Shown here: positions 44,059-53,684 of the stretch, piece by piece
Position numbering within the stretch: position 1 is the first letter of the stretch
How the letters are laid out: each line of letters starts with the position of its first letter
Assembly: GCF_003020585.1 (NCBI RefSeq)
Contig: NZ_PXUE01000003.1
Coordinates: forward strand, 372,001 to 436,000
DNA: 64,000 bases
Origin: Chryseobacterium aurantiacum
Lineage (GTDB): Bacteria > Bacteroidota > Bacteroidia > Flavobacteriales > Weeksellaceae
Reading direction: 5' to 3'
Made by a program: the position numbers and the translations under genes
The notes under the pieces: generated by a model
Database searches by the model: none
The model's input: the letters and a program-made list of their open reading frames with translations, nothing else
Told to the model about the DNA's origin: nothing

Positions 44059-45417
44059 ATGATTAGTTGGAGAAAGCATTATAAAAAAACGTTGATCGCA
44101 ATAGGCTTATTGCTATCAACCAGTGCTTCATTTTACGGGCAAGACGGCGATCCTAAAAACGGAGAGAAACTTTTCAAAGCGAATTGTACTGCATGTCACG
44201 CACTGGACAAACAAGTTATAGGACCACCACTAAAAGGGGTTGTAGAGCGAGTAAAGACAGAGGGTGGTGTAGACAAAGATTGGCTTCACAAGTGGATCAA
44301 AGACAACAAAGCTCTTAGAGCTTCGGGGGATAAATACGCCAATGAGATTTTTGAAAAGTTTAACAAGACTGAAATGCAGGTCTTTCCAAATCTTACAGAT
44401 AAGGATATTGACGACATTTTAGCTTTCACAACTAATCCACCAGCTCCGGAAGAGAAAAAGACGGAAGCAACTCCTGCAGCTGGCGCTGAAGCGGCAGCTC
44501 CTGCAGACAAAAGCACAACAAACATTGTAATCATTTCCCTTTTAGCCATCGCTGGTTTATTAGTTTGGATTTTGGTGAAACTAAGACAATTAGTGAAGCT
44601 AGGCCAATCTGACGAACTATCCGGGCTTAACGAAACGAGAGTTCGTTCGTTTAAGGAAATGTATGAGAAGTTCCACTATGTAGGAAAAGGATTAATAGCT
44701 ATTCTTGCTATTCTTGCTGCTTACGGAGTATGGAACTGGTTAATGTGGATCGGGGTTTACAAAGGGTACAAACCTGAGCAGCCTATCTACTTCTCTCACA
44801 AAATCCACGCTGGAGAACAGAAAATTGACTGTCAATTATGTCACTCTAGTGCTAAATATGGAAAAGTATCTGAGATTCCTTCTATGAACGTTTGTATGAA
44901 CTGTCACAGAACAATTTCTGAATACAACGCAGATCACTACATGGAGCCAGGAAAAGATAAGGCATTCTATGATGGAGAAATCCAGAAGATCTACGCAGCA
45001 ACAGGTTGGGATCCTGCTAAACAACAGTATACAGGAAAAACACAACCGGTTGAATGGACAAGAATCCACAACATGCCAGACTTCGTTTACTTCAACCACT
45101 CTCAGCACGTAGTAGCAGGTGAACAAGCGATCATCAATTCTTTCAACAAAAAGAATCCTAACAACAAAATTGATGTTGTATGTAAGGCTTGTCACGGAAA
45201 AATTGATACAATGAATGTTGTTCAAATGGCTAATGACTTTACGATGGGATGGTGTATCGAGTGTCACAGAACGACTGAAATCGATATGAACAACGGTTAT
45301 AATAAAGAGTACTTCAAGAATCTACATGACAAGTTGAAAAAACAATATCCACAAGATGGAGGTAAGATCACTGTAGATGCAATTGGAGGTCTTGAGTGTG
45401 GTAAATGTCATTATTAA
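44059..45417 (+). CDS. actA: Alternative complex III multihaem cytochrome c (ActA)
   Basis: 452 residues. Signal or anchor segment (KKTLIAIGLLLSTSASFYG), then a monohaem domain with CTACH at 43-47 and a distal Met near FNKTEMQVFP. An Ala/Pro-rich linker, membrane helices at ~155-173 and ~210-232, then a pentahaem domain from ~258 to the end (CQLCH, CMNCH, CKACH, CIECH, CGKCH). Six CXXCH motifs in all. ActA takes electrons from the Fe-S subunit ActB. First gene of actABCDEF, which oxidises menaquinol and feeds an oxidase. Confidence 0.94.
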   Translation: MISWRKHYKKTLIAIGLLLSTSASFYGQDGDPKNGEKLFKANCTACHALDKQVIGPPLKGVVERVKTEGGVDKDWLHKWIKDNKALRASGDKYANEIFEKFNKTEMQVFPNLTDKDIDDILAFTTNPPAPEEKKTEATPAAGAEAAAPADKSTTNIVIISLLAIAGLLVWILVKLRQLVKLGQSDELSGLNETRVRSFKEMYEKFHYVGKGLIAILAILAAYGVWNWLMWIGVYKGYKPEQPIYFSHKIHAGEQKIDCQLCHSSAKYGKVSEIPSMNVCMNCHRTISEYNADHYMEPGKDKAFYDGEIQKIYAATGWDPAKQQYTGKTQPVEWTRIHNMPDFVYFNHSQHVVAGEQAIINSFNKKNPNNKIDVVCKACHGKIDTMNVVQMANDFTMGWCIECHRTTEIDMNNGYNKEYFKNLHDKLKKQYPQDGGKITVDAIGGLECGKCHY

Positions 45418-45440
45418 TAACTAAAAAATTAGAAGTATAA

Positions 45441-48400
45441 ATGGCTTCAAACAAAATACAATTCAGAAGTATTCATGAACTTAAAGATCCAGCTTTAAAT
45501 GGTAAGCTGGCTCTTAAAGAGTTCCAGGAAGAAATTCCGGTAGAAGATTTCCTTGGAGATGCTGAACAGAATGGTTCCAGTACTTCAAGAAGAGATTTCT
45601 TAAAATTACTAGGATTCTCTACAGCAGCTGTAACTCTTGCTGCCTGTGAAGCTCCGGTAATTAAAACGATTCCTTACGTAGTAAAACCACACGATATTAT
45701 TCCAGGGGTTCCAAATTATTACGCTTCAACATATTTTGATGGTTTCGATTTCGCTAGCGTTTTAGTAAAAACTCGTGAAGGAAGACCCATCAAAATTGAT
45801 CCAAACCCAGTTGCTGGTGATTTAGGTAAAACTAACGCAAGAGCTCAGGCAAGTGTACTTTCTCTTTATGATAATGATAAAGTAAAGCAGCCTAAACTAG
45901 ACGGTAAAGATGAAACTTTCGATAAAGTAGACAGTTTTGTTCTTAAAGGTCTAGAAGAAGCTAAAGCGTCAGGTAAAAAGATTGTGGTTTTATCACACTC
46001 TTTTGCTTCACCAACTTTCAAAAAGTTATTTGCTGAATTTAAAGCTAAATATCCTACAGCAGAATTAGTAACTTATGATGCTTTCCCTTACTCGGCAGCT
46101 TTGGATGCAGCTCAGGAAGTATTCGGACAAAGAGCATTGCCAATATATGACCTTAAAGGTTCTGAATTGGTAGTTTCTTTCCAGGCTGATTTCTTAGGAG
46201 ACTATAACGCTTCAAGCCTAGAGTCTTCTTATGCAGCAGCTAGAAAGCCAGGAGCAAACATGTTGAGACACATCCAAGTGGAATCTAACATGTCATTAAC
46301 TGGTGCTAACTCTGACTCAAGATACAGATTAAAACCAAGTGCTGTAAACAAAACTTTAGTTGAAGTTTACAATGCAATCGTAGGTGGTGGTACTTCTGAT
46401 AAGACTGCTACTGAAATTGCTAACGAATTGAAAGCAAAAGGCAGCAAAGCTGTTGTTTTAGCTGACGGTTCTAAAGGTGCACAGGTTTTAGCACACTTAA
46501 TCAACCAAAAATTAGGATCAGTTGCTTTCACAGGTAAGGCAAACTTCCTAAAAGAATTTGATAAAGCAAGATACCAGGAATTCTTAGGATGGGTAAATGC
46601 AGGTCAGGTTGGTGTATTAATCGCTAACAATGTAGACCCTATCTACTCTCATCCGAAAGGAGAAGATTTCAAAAAATCTTTATCTAAAGTTCCTTACGTA
46701 GTTGCTGTAGCTGATAAGAAAAATGAAATGTACAAGGCAGCGAAAGCTGTAATTCCGGTTGCTAACTGGCTAGAGTCTTGGGGAGATATCGAACCACAGA
46801 CTGGTGTATATTCATTAATGCAGCCTACGATCCAGAAAATCTACAAATCAAGACAGATTGAAGAATCTCTATTGGTTTGGAAGAATGGTAAAAATAATGC
46901 TGCTAACAATTACTACGATTATTTAAAAGCGAATTCAGCTTCTATCCTAGGTGGTACTTCTTTCAACAAGGCATTATATAACGGTATCAATGCTTCTACT
47001 AACTCAACAACATTATCTTATGCAGGTGGAAACGCTGCACAGGCTGTTGCTGAACTAGGAAACTTCAAAGCTTCTGAATTAGAATTGGTATTATATACTA
47101 AGACTTCAATGGGAGACGGAACTCAGGCAAACAACCCTTGGTTGCAGGAATTACCAGATCCATTGACAAGAATGTCTTGGGATAACTACTTGACTATTTC
47201 TCCTAAAGATGCAGAGAAATTTGCGATTGAAAATGATCTTAATGCAAGAATGCAGTTAGATGGTTCTATCGTAAACCTTACTGTAAACGGAGTAACAATA
47301 AAAGATGTTCCTGTATTTATTCAACCTGGTCAGGCAGAAGGATCTGTAGGTCTTGCACTTGGTTATGGTAAGAAAAACTCAGGAGCTACAGCAGATACAG
47401 GTGTAAATGCTTATCCTCTATTCGATGGTTCTAACCTTGTTCTTTCAGGTGCTAAAATCGAGAAAACAGGAGAAGATCACGAATTTGCAGGTATCCAGCT
47501 TCAGAATACCCTAATGGGACGTTACGAAATTGCTAAAGAAGTTCCTTTAGCTGAATTTATCAACGTACCTTTCGATGATGAACATAAAGGATGGAACAAG
47601 CCTTTGGAATATCACACAATCAGTGGAGCACTTCCAGCGAGAAAAATCGACCTTTGGGATGCTTTTGATGATACAGACGGACCTCACTTTAACTTATCTA
47701 TTGACTTGAACTCTTGTACAGGTTGTGGAGCATGTGTAATTGCTTGTCAGGCTGAGAACAACGTTCCTGTAGTAGGTAAAGAAGAAGTAAGAATGTCTAG
47801 AGATATGTACTGGTTAAGAATTGACCGTTACTATTCTTCAAGACAGAAAGTAGAAGTATACGAAGGATTGAAAGAAGGAATGGCTGTACCAGAATTGTAC
47901 GGAACAGCGTTCGGAGACGGAGGTGCATTAAACCACCCTGCAGATAATCCGGATGTAATCTTCCAACCAGTAATGTGTCAGCACTGTAACCACGCTCCTT
48001 GTGAAACTGTATGTCCGGTAGCGGCTACTTCACACGGTAAGCAAGGTCAAAACCATATGGCTTACAACAGATGTATCGGTACTAGATATTGTGCAAACAA
48101 CTGTCCATACAAAGTAAGACGTTTCAACTGGTTTACTTATAACCTAAATGACAAGTTCGATTTCAACATGAACAACGATTTAGGAAGAATGGTACTTAAC
48201 CCTGACGTAGTTGTAAGAACTAGAGGGGTAATGGAGAAATGTTCAATGTGTATCCAAGAAACTCAGGCTACTATTTTAGCAGCTAAGAGAGACAACAGAA
48301 AAGTAACAGATGCTGAGTTCAAGAACTCTTGTGCTTGTGCAGCTGCTTGTTCTACTGGAGCAATGACTTTCGGAGACATGAATGATAAAGAGTCTGAAGT

Positions 48401-48506
48401 GAGACAGCAATATGCGTCTAACAGAAGATATTATTTACTAGAGGAGATCGGAACAAAACCAAACGTGTTCTATCACACTAAAGTAAGAAACAGAGTAGAA
48501 AAATAA
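45441..48506 (+). CDS. actB: Alternative complex III Fe-S/molybdopterin-oxidoreductase-like subunit (ActB)
   Basis: 1021 residues. A Tat-like signal lies internally at ~49-72 (STSRRDFLKLLGFSTAAVTL, then AAC), as usual for this family. The middle (~80-700) is a molybdopterin-oxidoreductase-like domain that holds no cofactor in known ACIII. The C-terminal ~270 residues bind Fe-S clusters: CTGCGACVIACQAEN, CQHCNHAPCETVCP, CIGTRYCANNCPY and CSMCIQETQ. It passes electrons from the quinol site to the haems. Gap to actA 23 bp. Confidence 0.96.
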   Translation: MASNKIQFRSIHELKDPALNGKLALKEFQEEIPVEDFLGDAEQNGSSTSRRDFLKLLGFSTAAVTLAACEAPVIKTIPYVVKPHDIIPGVPNYYASTYFDGFDFASVLVKTREGRPIKIDPNPVAGDLGKTNARAQASVLSLYDNDKVKQPKLDGKDETFDKVDSFVLKGLEEAKASGKKIVVLSHSFASPTFKKLFAEFKAKYPTAELVTYDAFPYSAALDAAQEVFGQRALPIYDLKGSELVVSFQADFLGDYNASSLESSYAAARKPGANMLRHIQVESNMSLTGANSDSRYRLKPSAVNKTLVEVYNAIVGGGTSDKTATEIANELKAKGSKAVVLADGSKGAQVLAHLINQKLGSVAFTGKANFLKEFDKARYQEFLGWVNAGQVGVLIANNVDPIYSHPKGEDFKKSLSKVPYVVAVADKKNEMYKAAKAVIPVANWLESWGDIEPQTGVYSLMQPTIQKIYKSRQIEESLLVWKNGKNNAANNYYDYLKANSASILGGTSFNKALYNGINASTNSTTLSYAGGNAAQAVAELGNFKASELELVLYTKTSMGDGTQANNPWLQELPDPLTRMSWDNYLTISPKDAEKFAIENDLNARMQLDGSIVNLTVNGVTIKDVPVFIQPGQAEGSVGLALGYGKKNSGATADTGVNAYPLFDGSNLVLSGAKIEKTGEDHEFAGIQLQNTLMGRYEIAKEVPLAEFINVPFDDEHKGWNKPLEYHTISGALPARKIDLWDAFDDTDGPHFNLSIDLNSCTGCGACVIACQAENNVPVVGKEEVRMSRDMYWLRIDRYYSSRQKVEVYEGLKEGMAVPELYGTAFGDGGALNHPADNPDVIFQPVMCQHCNHAPCETVCPVAATSHGKQGQNHMAYNRCIGTRYCANNCPYKVRRFNWFTYNLNDKFDFNMNNDLGRMVLNPDVVVRTRGVMEKCSMCIQETQATILAAKRDNRKVTDAEFKNSCACAAACSTGAMTFGDMNDKESEVRQQYASNRRYYLLEEIGTKPNVFYHTKVRNRVEK

Positions 48507-48531
48507 AGTTTAAATAATAAATAGGTAAAAA

Positions 48532-49929
48532 ATGTCAGGACATTACGAAGCTCCGATAAGGGAACCTCTAATTATTGGTCACAAAACTTATCACGATATC
48601 ACAGAAGATATTGCACGACCTATCGAAGAAAGAGCAGGTAAATTATGGTGGATCTCATTATATGCAGCCTTAGTTCTATTCATCTACGGATTCGGCTGTA
48701 TCGCTTATACTATCGGAACAGGTATTGGAGCATGGGGGCTTAACAGAACTATTAACTGGGGTTGGGATATTACCAACTTCGTATGGTGGGTAGGTATCGG
48801 TCACGCCGGGACCCTAATCTCCGCAGTATTATTATTATTTAGACAGAGATGGAGAATGTCTGTAAACAGATCTGCAGAGGCGATGACGATCTTTGCGGTT
48901 GTACAGGCAGCTATCTTCCCTGTAATCCACATGGGTAGAGTTTGGGTTGGATATTGGGTATTCCCTTTACCAAACCAGTTCGGTTCTCTTTGGGGGAACT
49001 TTAACTCTCCTCTACTTTGGGACGTATTTGCGATCTCTACGTATTTCTCAGTATCAACTGTATTCTGGTTCATGGGACTAATCCCTGACTTTGCAATGAT
49101 CAGAGATAGAGCTAAAACTCCTTGGACGAAGAAAATCTATACATTCCTAGCATTCGGATGGGGTGGTAAAGCAAAACACTGGCAAAGATTCGAAGAACTT
49201 TCTTTGGTTCTTGCAGGTTTAGCAACTCCACTTGTATTCTCGGTACACACCACGGTATCTTTTGACTTCGCAACTTCAGTTATTAAAGGATGGCACTCTA
49301 CAATCTACCCTCCTTACTTCGTAGCTGGTGCGATCTTCTCAGGATTTGCAATGGTACAGACTCTATTGTTGATTGCTAGAAAAGTTTGTCACTTAGAAGA
49401 ATATATCACAATGTATCATATCGAAATTATGAACATCGTAATCGTTCTTACAGGTGGTATGGTAACTGTAGCTTATGCTACTGAGTATTTCATCGGATGG
49501 TATTCCGGATCAAGATTTGAAGACTTTACTTACCTTTCTCCAGGTGCTGCAGTAGGACCTTACTGGTGGGCATTCTGGTCATTGATTATCTGTAACCTTG
49601 TGGTTCCTGCTTCTTTCTGGTTCAAAAAAGCTAGAACGAACATTATCTGGACATTCATTGTTGCATTGATCATTAACATCGGTATGTGGTTTGAGCGTTT
49701 TGATATCATCGTTATCAACCTTTCTAGAGACTACTTACCAGGATCATGGACAATGTTTAAGCCAACGATCATTGATGTGGGTGTATACTTAGGAACTATC
49801 GGATTCTTCTCTGTATTATTCTTATTATATGCAAGAACATTCCCTGTAATTGCACAGGCTGAATTAAAATCGATTTTGAAAATCTCAGGTGAAACTTATA
49901 AAGCAAAAGAAGGAGATGAGCACCACTAA
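48532..49929 (+). CDS. actC: Alternative complex III membrane subunit, NrfD/PsrC-like (ActC)
   Basis: 465 residues with about ten membrane helices of the NrfD/PsrC fold, which hosts the quinol-binding site. Typical stretches: TYHDITEDIARPIEERAGKL, WGWDITNFVWWVGIGHAGTL, INRSAEAMTIFAVVQAAIFP-like, HTTVSFDFATSVIKGWHSTI, YPPYFVAGAIFSGFAMVQTL. It starts 25 bp after actB and overlaps actD by 14 bp. Confidence 0.96.
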   Translation: MSGHYEAPIREPLIIGHKTYHDITEDIARPIEERAGKLWWISLYAALVLFIYGFGCIAYTIGTGIGAWGLNRTINWGWDITNFVWWVGIGHAGTLISAVLLLFRQRWRMSVNRSAEAMTIFAVVQAAIFPVIHMGRVWVGYWVFPLPNQFGSLWGNFNSPLLWDVFAISTYFSVSTVFWFMGLIPDFAMIRDRAKTPWTKKIYTFLAFGWGGKAKHWQRFEELSLVLAGLATPLVFSVHTTVSFDFATSVIKGWHSTIYPPYFVAGAIFSGFAMVQTLLLIARKVCHLEEYITMYHIEIMNIVIVLTGGMVTVAYATEYFIGWYSGSRFEDFTYLSPGAAVGPYWWAFWSLIICNLVVPASFWFKKARTNIIWTFIVALIINIGMWFERFDIIVINLSRDYLPGSWTMFKPTIIDVGVYLGTIGFFSVLFLLYARTFPVIAQAELKSILKISGETYKAKEGDEHH

Positions 49930-50437
49930 AATTGTATACGGACTTTATGCTGACGACGACGATTTAATGAACGGCGTTAAGGCATTCAACGATAAAGGAA
50001 TCGCAATAAACGAGGTTTACACTCCGTTTCCGGTTCACGGACTAGACAAGGCTTTAGGGTTAAAGAAAACTAGAATTTCTGATGCCGCATTCTTATATGC
50101 TCTTTATGGTGTTACTATTGGTGCTACTGTAACTTGGTATGTAATGAATCATGACTGGCCTCAGAATATTGGTGGAAAACCAGCTTTTGACTGGGCTCAC
50201 AATATGCCTGCATTCGTAGTTCCAATGTTTGAATTGATGGTATTCTGTGCAGCTCACATGATGTCTTTAACTTTCTTAGTTAGAAACAAAATGTATCCAG
50301 GAGCTCCAGCTCAGAATCCTGATCCAAGAACTACTGATGATAAATTCATGATGGAATTCGTAACTGAAGATGTAGAATCTGTAAAGCAGTTGCTAATTGA
50401 AACTGGAGTTGAAGAAATAACTGTTAAAGACGCTTAA
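49916..50437 (+). CDS. actD: Alternative complex III subunit ActD (DUF3341)
   Basis: 173 residues from ATG 49916, inside the end of actC and preceded by AAGGAG; the open frame begins earlier (49889) but STTKIVYGLYADDDDLMNGV is the natural N-terminus. DUF3341 domain with two membrane helices (~60-80 and ~105-125: LYALYGVTIGATVTWYVMNH, MPAFVVPMFELMVFCAAHMM). ActD is a small membrane subunit without cofactors. The 14-bp overlap suggests coupled translation. Confidence 0.95.
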   Translation: MSTTKIVYGLYADDDDLMNGVKAFNDKGIAINEVYTPFPVHGLDKALGLKKTRISDAAFLYALYGVTIGATVTWYVMNHDWPQNIGGKPAFDWAHNMPAFVVPMFELMVFCAAHMMSLTFLVRNKMYPGAPAQNPDPRTTDDKFMMEFVTEDVESVKQLLIETGVEEITVKDA

Positions 50438-50438
50438 A

Positions 50439-51125
50439 ATGAAAAAGAACGTATTAAGAATTACAGCAGTTTTAGGTTTAACAACAGTTTTACTTAACTC
50501 TTGCGGACCAAAGGAGAACACTCCATTGGTATATTTCCCGGATATGTATTTTCCGGTAGCTTATGATCCATTGATGAAAGCTCAGGACGCTTATTCAGAT
50601 CATGAAAACGAAATTCCTGCTTTTGTTAAAAATAATGGTGCAACAGGTCTTACTCCAGTAGAAGGATCTGTTCCTCAAAATAAAGATGGAGTTTTTGAAG
50701 AAAGCTTACTACCAAAGAATGTTGACGAGTACAACGCAGGGTATGAAGGTTCTAAAAAACTTACAGCTTCTCCTCTAAATCCAGCTAATGCAGCTAAGGA
50801 TCTTGAAAGAGGGAAAGTATTATTTGACCATACTTGTGCTGCATGTCACGGAACAGGAGGTGATGGACAAGGACCAATTGTACAAACTGGAGCATTCTCT
50901 GGAGTTCCTAACTATGCTGATAGAGAGCTTACAGTAGGATCTGTTCATTATGTATTAACAAACGGTAGAAACGCGATGGGATCTTATGCTGGACAGCTAA
51001 ACCCTGGTGATAGATGGAGAGTGGCTATGTATGTGATGAGTGCTTTCAAGAAAGGAGCAGCAGCACCGGCAGCAGCTACAGCGGCGGCACCAGCAACTGA
51101 AACGACTACCGAAACTAAAAAATAA
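50439..51125 (+). CDS. actE: Alternative complex III monohaem cytochrome c lipoprotein (ActE)
   Basis: 228 residues. Lipoprotein signal with lipobox LNSC (Cys22). One haem site, CAACH at 133-137, in GKVLFDHTCAACHGTGGDGQ; the axial Met is probably in GRNAMGSYAGQL. It takes electrons from ActA towards the terminal oxidase. The C-terminus is a low-complexity Ala/Pro/Thr tail. It starts 1 bp after actD. Confidence 0.95.
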   Translation: MKKNVLRITAVLGLTTVLLNSCGPKENTPLVYFPDMYFPVAYDPLMKAQDAYSDHENEIPAFVKNNGATGLTPVEGSVPQNKDGVFEESLLPKNVDEYNAGYEGSKKLTASPLNPANAAKDLERGKVLFDHTCAACHGTGGDGQGPIVQTGAFSGVPNYADRELTVGSVHYVLTNGRNAMGSYAGQLNPGDRWRVAMYVMSAFKKGAAAPAAATAAAPATETTTETKK

Positions 51126-51133
51126 GAAAAGAA

Positions 51134-52465
51134 ATGTATAGTTTTTCACCAAAATTAAAATCAACTTCTATAATACTTCTTGTTGTAGGTTTAGTTCTGT
51201 TTGGTATTGGTTTCTTTATGAACAAAGGACTTTCTACTGAGCAAATAGAACACATGATGGAAGCGGTTCATGCTTCTGGACATGATGCTCCTACACACTC
51301 AAGTGAAATGGTTGGACCGCAGGATCACGCTGCTCACCTAGAGCATGCTACAATGCAAGTACACAACCAGCCTTTAGCATCGTTACACTTTGTAGCTGTG
51401 TTCTTCTTTGGAGTAAGTTGTGCTGTATTGTTTTTTTACTGTATTCAGCATGCTGCCCACGCTGGTTGGCCAATTATTATTACAAGAGTAATGGAAGCTA
51501 TTGCTTCTTATATCCCTTACGGAGGTGCTATTCTGGTTATCATGATGATATTAAATATCACTCACAATGGCCACCTATTCCACTGGATGGATCCGGAATT
51601 AACGAATCCTGAATCTGCACACTTTGACGTAATTTTATTCGAAAAGAAAAGATTCTTAAATATACCTTTCTATGCTATCAGAACGATCATTTATGTAGTA
51701 GGTGCTTCTTTCTTCGCATGGAAACTTAAAGCTCAGTCTAAAAAAGTAGACGATACTAAATCTAAAGTTGAGTATCAAATGCTTTACAGATGGGCAGTAG
51801 GATATATCGCATTCTTCGGATTTGCTTCTGCTGCTTGGGCTTGGGACTGGTTGATGTCTATTGACCCTCACTGGTATTCTACAATGTATATCTGGTATTC
51901 AATGGTTAGCTGCCTATCAAGTGGTATTGCTGTAATCATTCTATTAAGTGTTTATCTTAAGAAAAATGGTTACTTACCACAGTTCAACGACAATCACTTA
52001 CACGATTTAGGAGTATTCCTTTTCGCTACAAGTATGCTTTGGACATATACATGGTTTGCTCAGTTCATGCTTTATTGGTATGCAAACGTTCCGGAAGAGG
52101 TTAACTACTTCTTTGGAAGATTCCAACACTATGGTACTACATTCTTACCAATGCTGATTGTAAACTTCTTATTACCACTATTGGTACTAGTAAGCAGCAG
52201 CATCAAGAGAAACTACAAAGTAGTAACAGTAATGGCTGTAGTAGTTATCTTAGGACACATCTTAGATTACTTCAACATGGTAATGCCTGGAACGGTAGGA
52301 CCATACTGGAAAACTCCTGAAGTATTCATATTAATCCTAGGAGCTCTTCTATTCGTAGTTGGATTGTTTATGTTTACTGTACTTTCTGCTTTATCTAAAT
52401 TGAAGCTGATCCCTACAGGAAACCCTTACCTACACGAATCTGAAATTTATGAGTATCCTTTCTAA
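51134..52465 (+). CDS. actF: Alternative complex III membrane subunit ActF
   Basis: 443 residues, about ten membrane helices, distantly like ActC. It begins with a helix (STSIILLVVGLVLFGIGFFM), a His-rich loop (HDAPTHSSEMVGPQDHAAHL) and then a helical bundle including LASLHFVAVFFFGVSCAVLF, AFFGFASAAWAWDWLMSIDP and TWFAQFMLYWYANVPEEVNY. Last act gene; cytochrome oxidase genes, which often follow in other bacteria, are absent here, and a strong terminator closes the operon. Confidence 0.95.
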   Translation: MYSFSPKLKSTSIILLVVGLVLFGIGFFMNKGLSTEQIEHMMEAVHASGHDAPTHSSEMVGPQDHAAHLEHATMQVHNQPLASLHFVAVFFFGVSCAVLFFYCIQHAAHAGWPIIITRVMEAIASYIPYGGAILVIMMILNITHNGHLFHWMDPELTNPESAHFDVILFEKKRFLNIPFYAIRTIIYVVGASFFAWKLKAQSKKVDDTKSKVEYQMLYRWAVGYIAFFGFASAAWAWDWLMSIDPHWYSTMYIWYSMVSCLSSGIAVIILLSVYLKKNGYLPQFNDNHLHDLGVFLFATSMLWTYTWFAQFMLYWYANVPEEVNYFFGRFQHYGTTFLPMLIVNFLLPLLVLVSSSIKRNYKVVTVMAVVVILGHILDYFNMVMPGTVGPYWKTPEVFILILGALLFVVGLFMFTVLSALSKLKLIPTGNPYLHESEIYEYPF

Positions 52466-52490
52466 GGACTTGTAACAAAATAAAAAGAAA

Positions 52491-52523
52491 AAAGACTGAT
52501 TGTTAAACAATCAGTCTTTTTTT
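52491..52523 (+). terminator. act operon terminator
   Basis: 14-bp perfect inverted repeat AAAGACTGATTGTT/AACAATCAGTCTTT and a T-tract, 26 bp after the actF stop. Confidence 0.92.
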
Positions 52524-52617
52524 ATGCCCTGATGTGAATAATTGTCTTTTAGAACAATCATTTTTCATCCTTACATTAAGACAGTATCATTCTTTAACAC
52601 CAAAATAAAGTCCTTCT

Positions 52618-53634
52618 ATGAAAAGAATTTACATGTTCTACATTATCTTTAGCTTGATCTCCATCTTTACAAATGCGCAGACCATTACATTCATATCTGA
52701 AAAAACGAATAAACCACTTTCTAAAGTTTCAGTATTTGGCAGAGATGGAAGTATCCTCGCCTATTCAGATATTGATGGTAAAATTGAAAAACAATCATTA
52801 TCATCTTCCCAGGAGAAATTTCAATTAGTCTATAATAATTTTCCGGTTGCCAATCTTTCCTATTCAGAATTTGATCAGCCTTTTATCAAAATCAATGACC
52901 AGGTAAAAGAAATTGAAACTGTTGTGATCAAAAATAATAAACCGGCAAAATATATTCTTATTAAAGGAAACTTCAATTCATATGTTACAGTCAATAACAA
53001 ATTAAATGGCTATGCGGATGGAGTCATTACATATATTTTTGATAATAAAACAAAAAAGTTAAAAAGTACAAATGTTGAACAATACAGAATTTACAGACTG
53101 AATGACCCAAAAGAGGAAAAAAAACAAACAGCAAGTTGGGACTACGGAAGCTCACTGAATCCTCCTAAACTAAAAAAAATAGGCAACCTTGAAGAATTTA
53201 AAAAGAAGAATACAAGAATTAAAGAACTTAAAGGCGCTTCAAAGGATGAAATAGAATTTACAGGAGAATATCTTCAGAAAAAAGAATTTGCATTATTTGG
53301 GTTTCGTTTTTTTGATTTAAGAGGTATTCAAAATATTGCTTTTGAAAAAAATTCTCAGAAAACCCTCAAAGACCTTCTCGAATTTAATGCAATAGAATTT
53401 ATTAAGCTAAAACATAAAAGCGAGAAAGACTATAATCAAGTTATTACCTATGAAAACTTCTACACCAAGGAAATCAGTTTTAGCAATGAAAATAAGATGG
53501 AAAGTGTAAAGTTCAATACGGAAATAAGCAACTACAAAACATCCTATTGGCAAGAACCTGCATTTCCTAACATGCAGACCGTATTTAGCAGCTTTTTCAA
53601 GGAGGATTTGCAGGAAAAACAAAACAAAAAATAA
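52618..53634 (+). CDS. Exported protein, unknown function (carboxypeptidase-regulatory-like N-terminus)
   Basis: 338 residues. Signal peptide (YMFYIIFSLISIFTNAQ). Residues ~20-80 (FISEKTNKPLSKVSVFGRDG, then SILAYSDIDGKIE) resemble the CarboxypepD_reg/CarbopepD-like beta sandwich that many Bacteroidota envelope proteins carry. The rest is Lys/Glu/Asn-rich with several aromatic strands and no motif I recognise. No second-gene partner: the next gene starts 50 bp later with its own TAAATTTG element. Probably periplasmic or outer-membrane associated. Confidence 0.75.
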   Translation: MKRIYMFYIIFSLISIFTNAQTITFISEKTNKPLSKVSVFGRDGSILAYSDIDGKIEKQSLSSSQEKFQLVYNNFPVANLSYSEFDQPFIKINDQVKEIETVVIKNNKPAKYILIKGNFNSYVTVNNKLNGYADGVITYIFDNKTKKLKSTNVEQYRIYRLNDPKEEKKQTASWDYGSSLNPPKLKKIGNLEEFKKKNTRIKELKGASKDEIEFTGEYLQKKEFALFGFRFFDLRGIQNIAFEKNSQKTLKDLLEFNAIEFIKLKHKSEKDYNQVITYENFYTKEISFSNENKMESVKFNTEISNYKTSYWQEPAFPNMQTVFSSFFKEDLQEKQNKK

Positions 53635-53659
53635 AATCTACTATTAATAAAGGTTTTAC

Positions 53660-53667
53660 TAAATTTG
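53660..53667 (+). promoter_or_regulatory. Candidate -7 element for the lipoprotein-apt unit
   Basis: TAAATTTG, 17 bp before the ATG of the lipoprotein gene. Confidence 0.5.
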
Positions 53668-53684
53668 CAACAAACCAAATAAAA

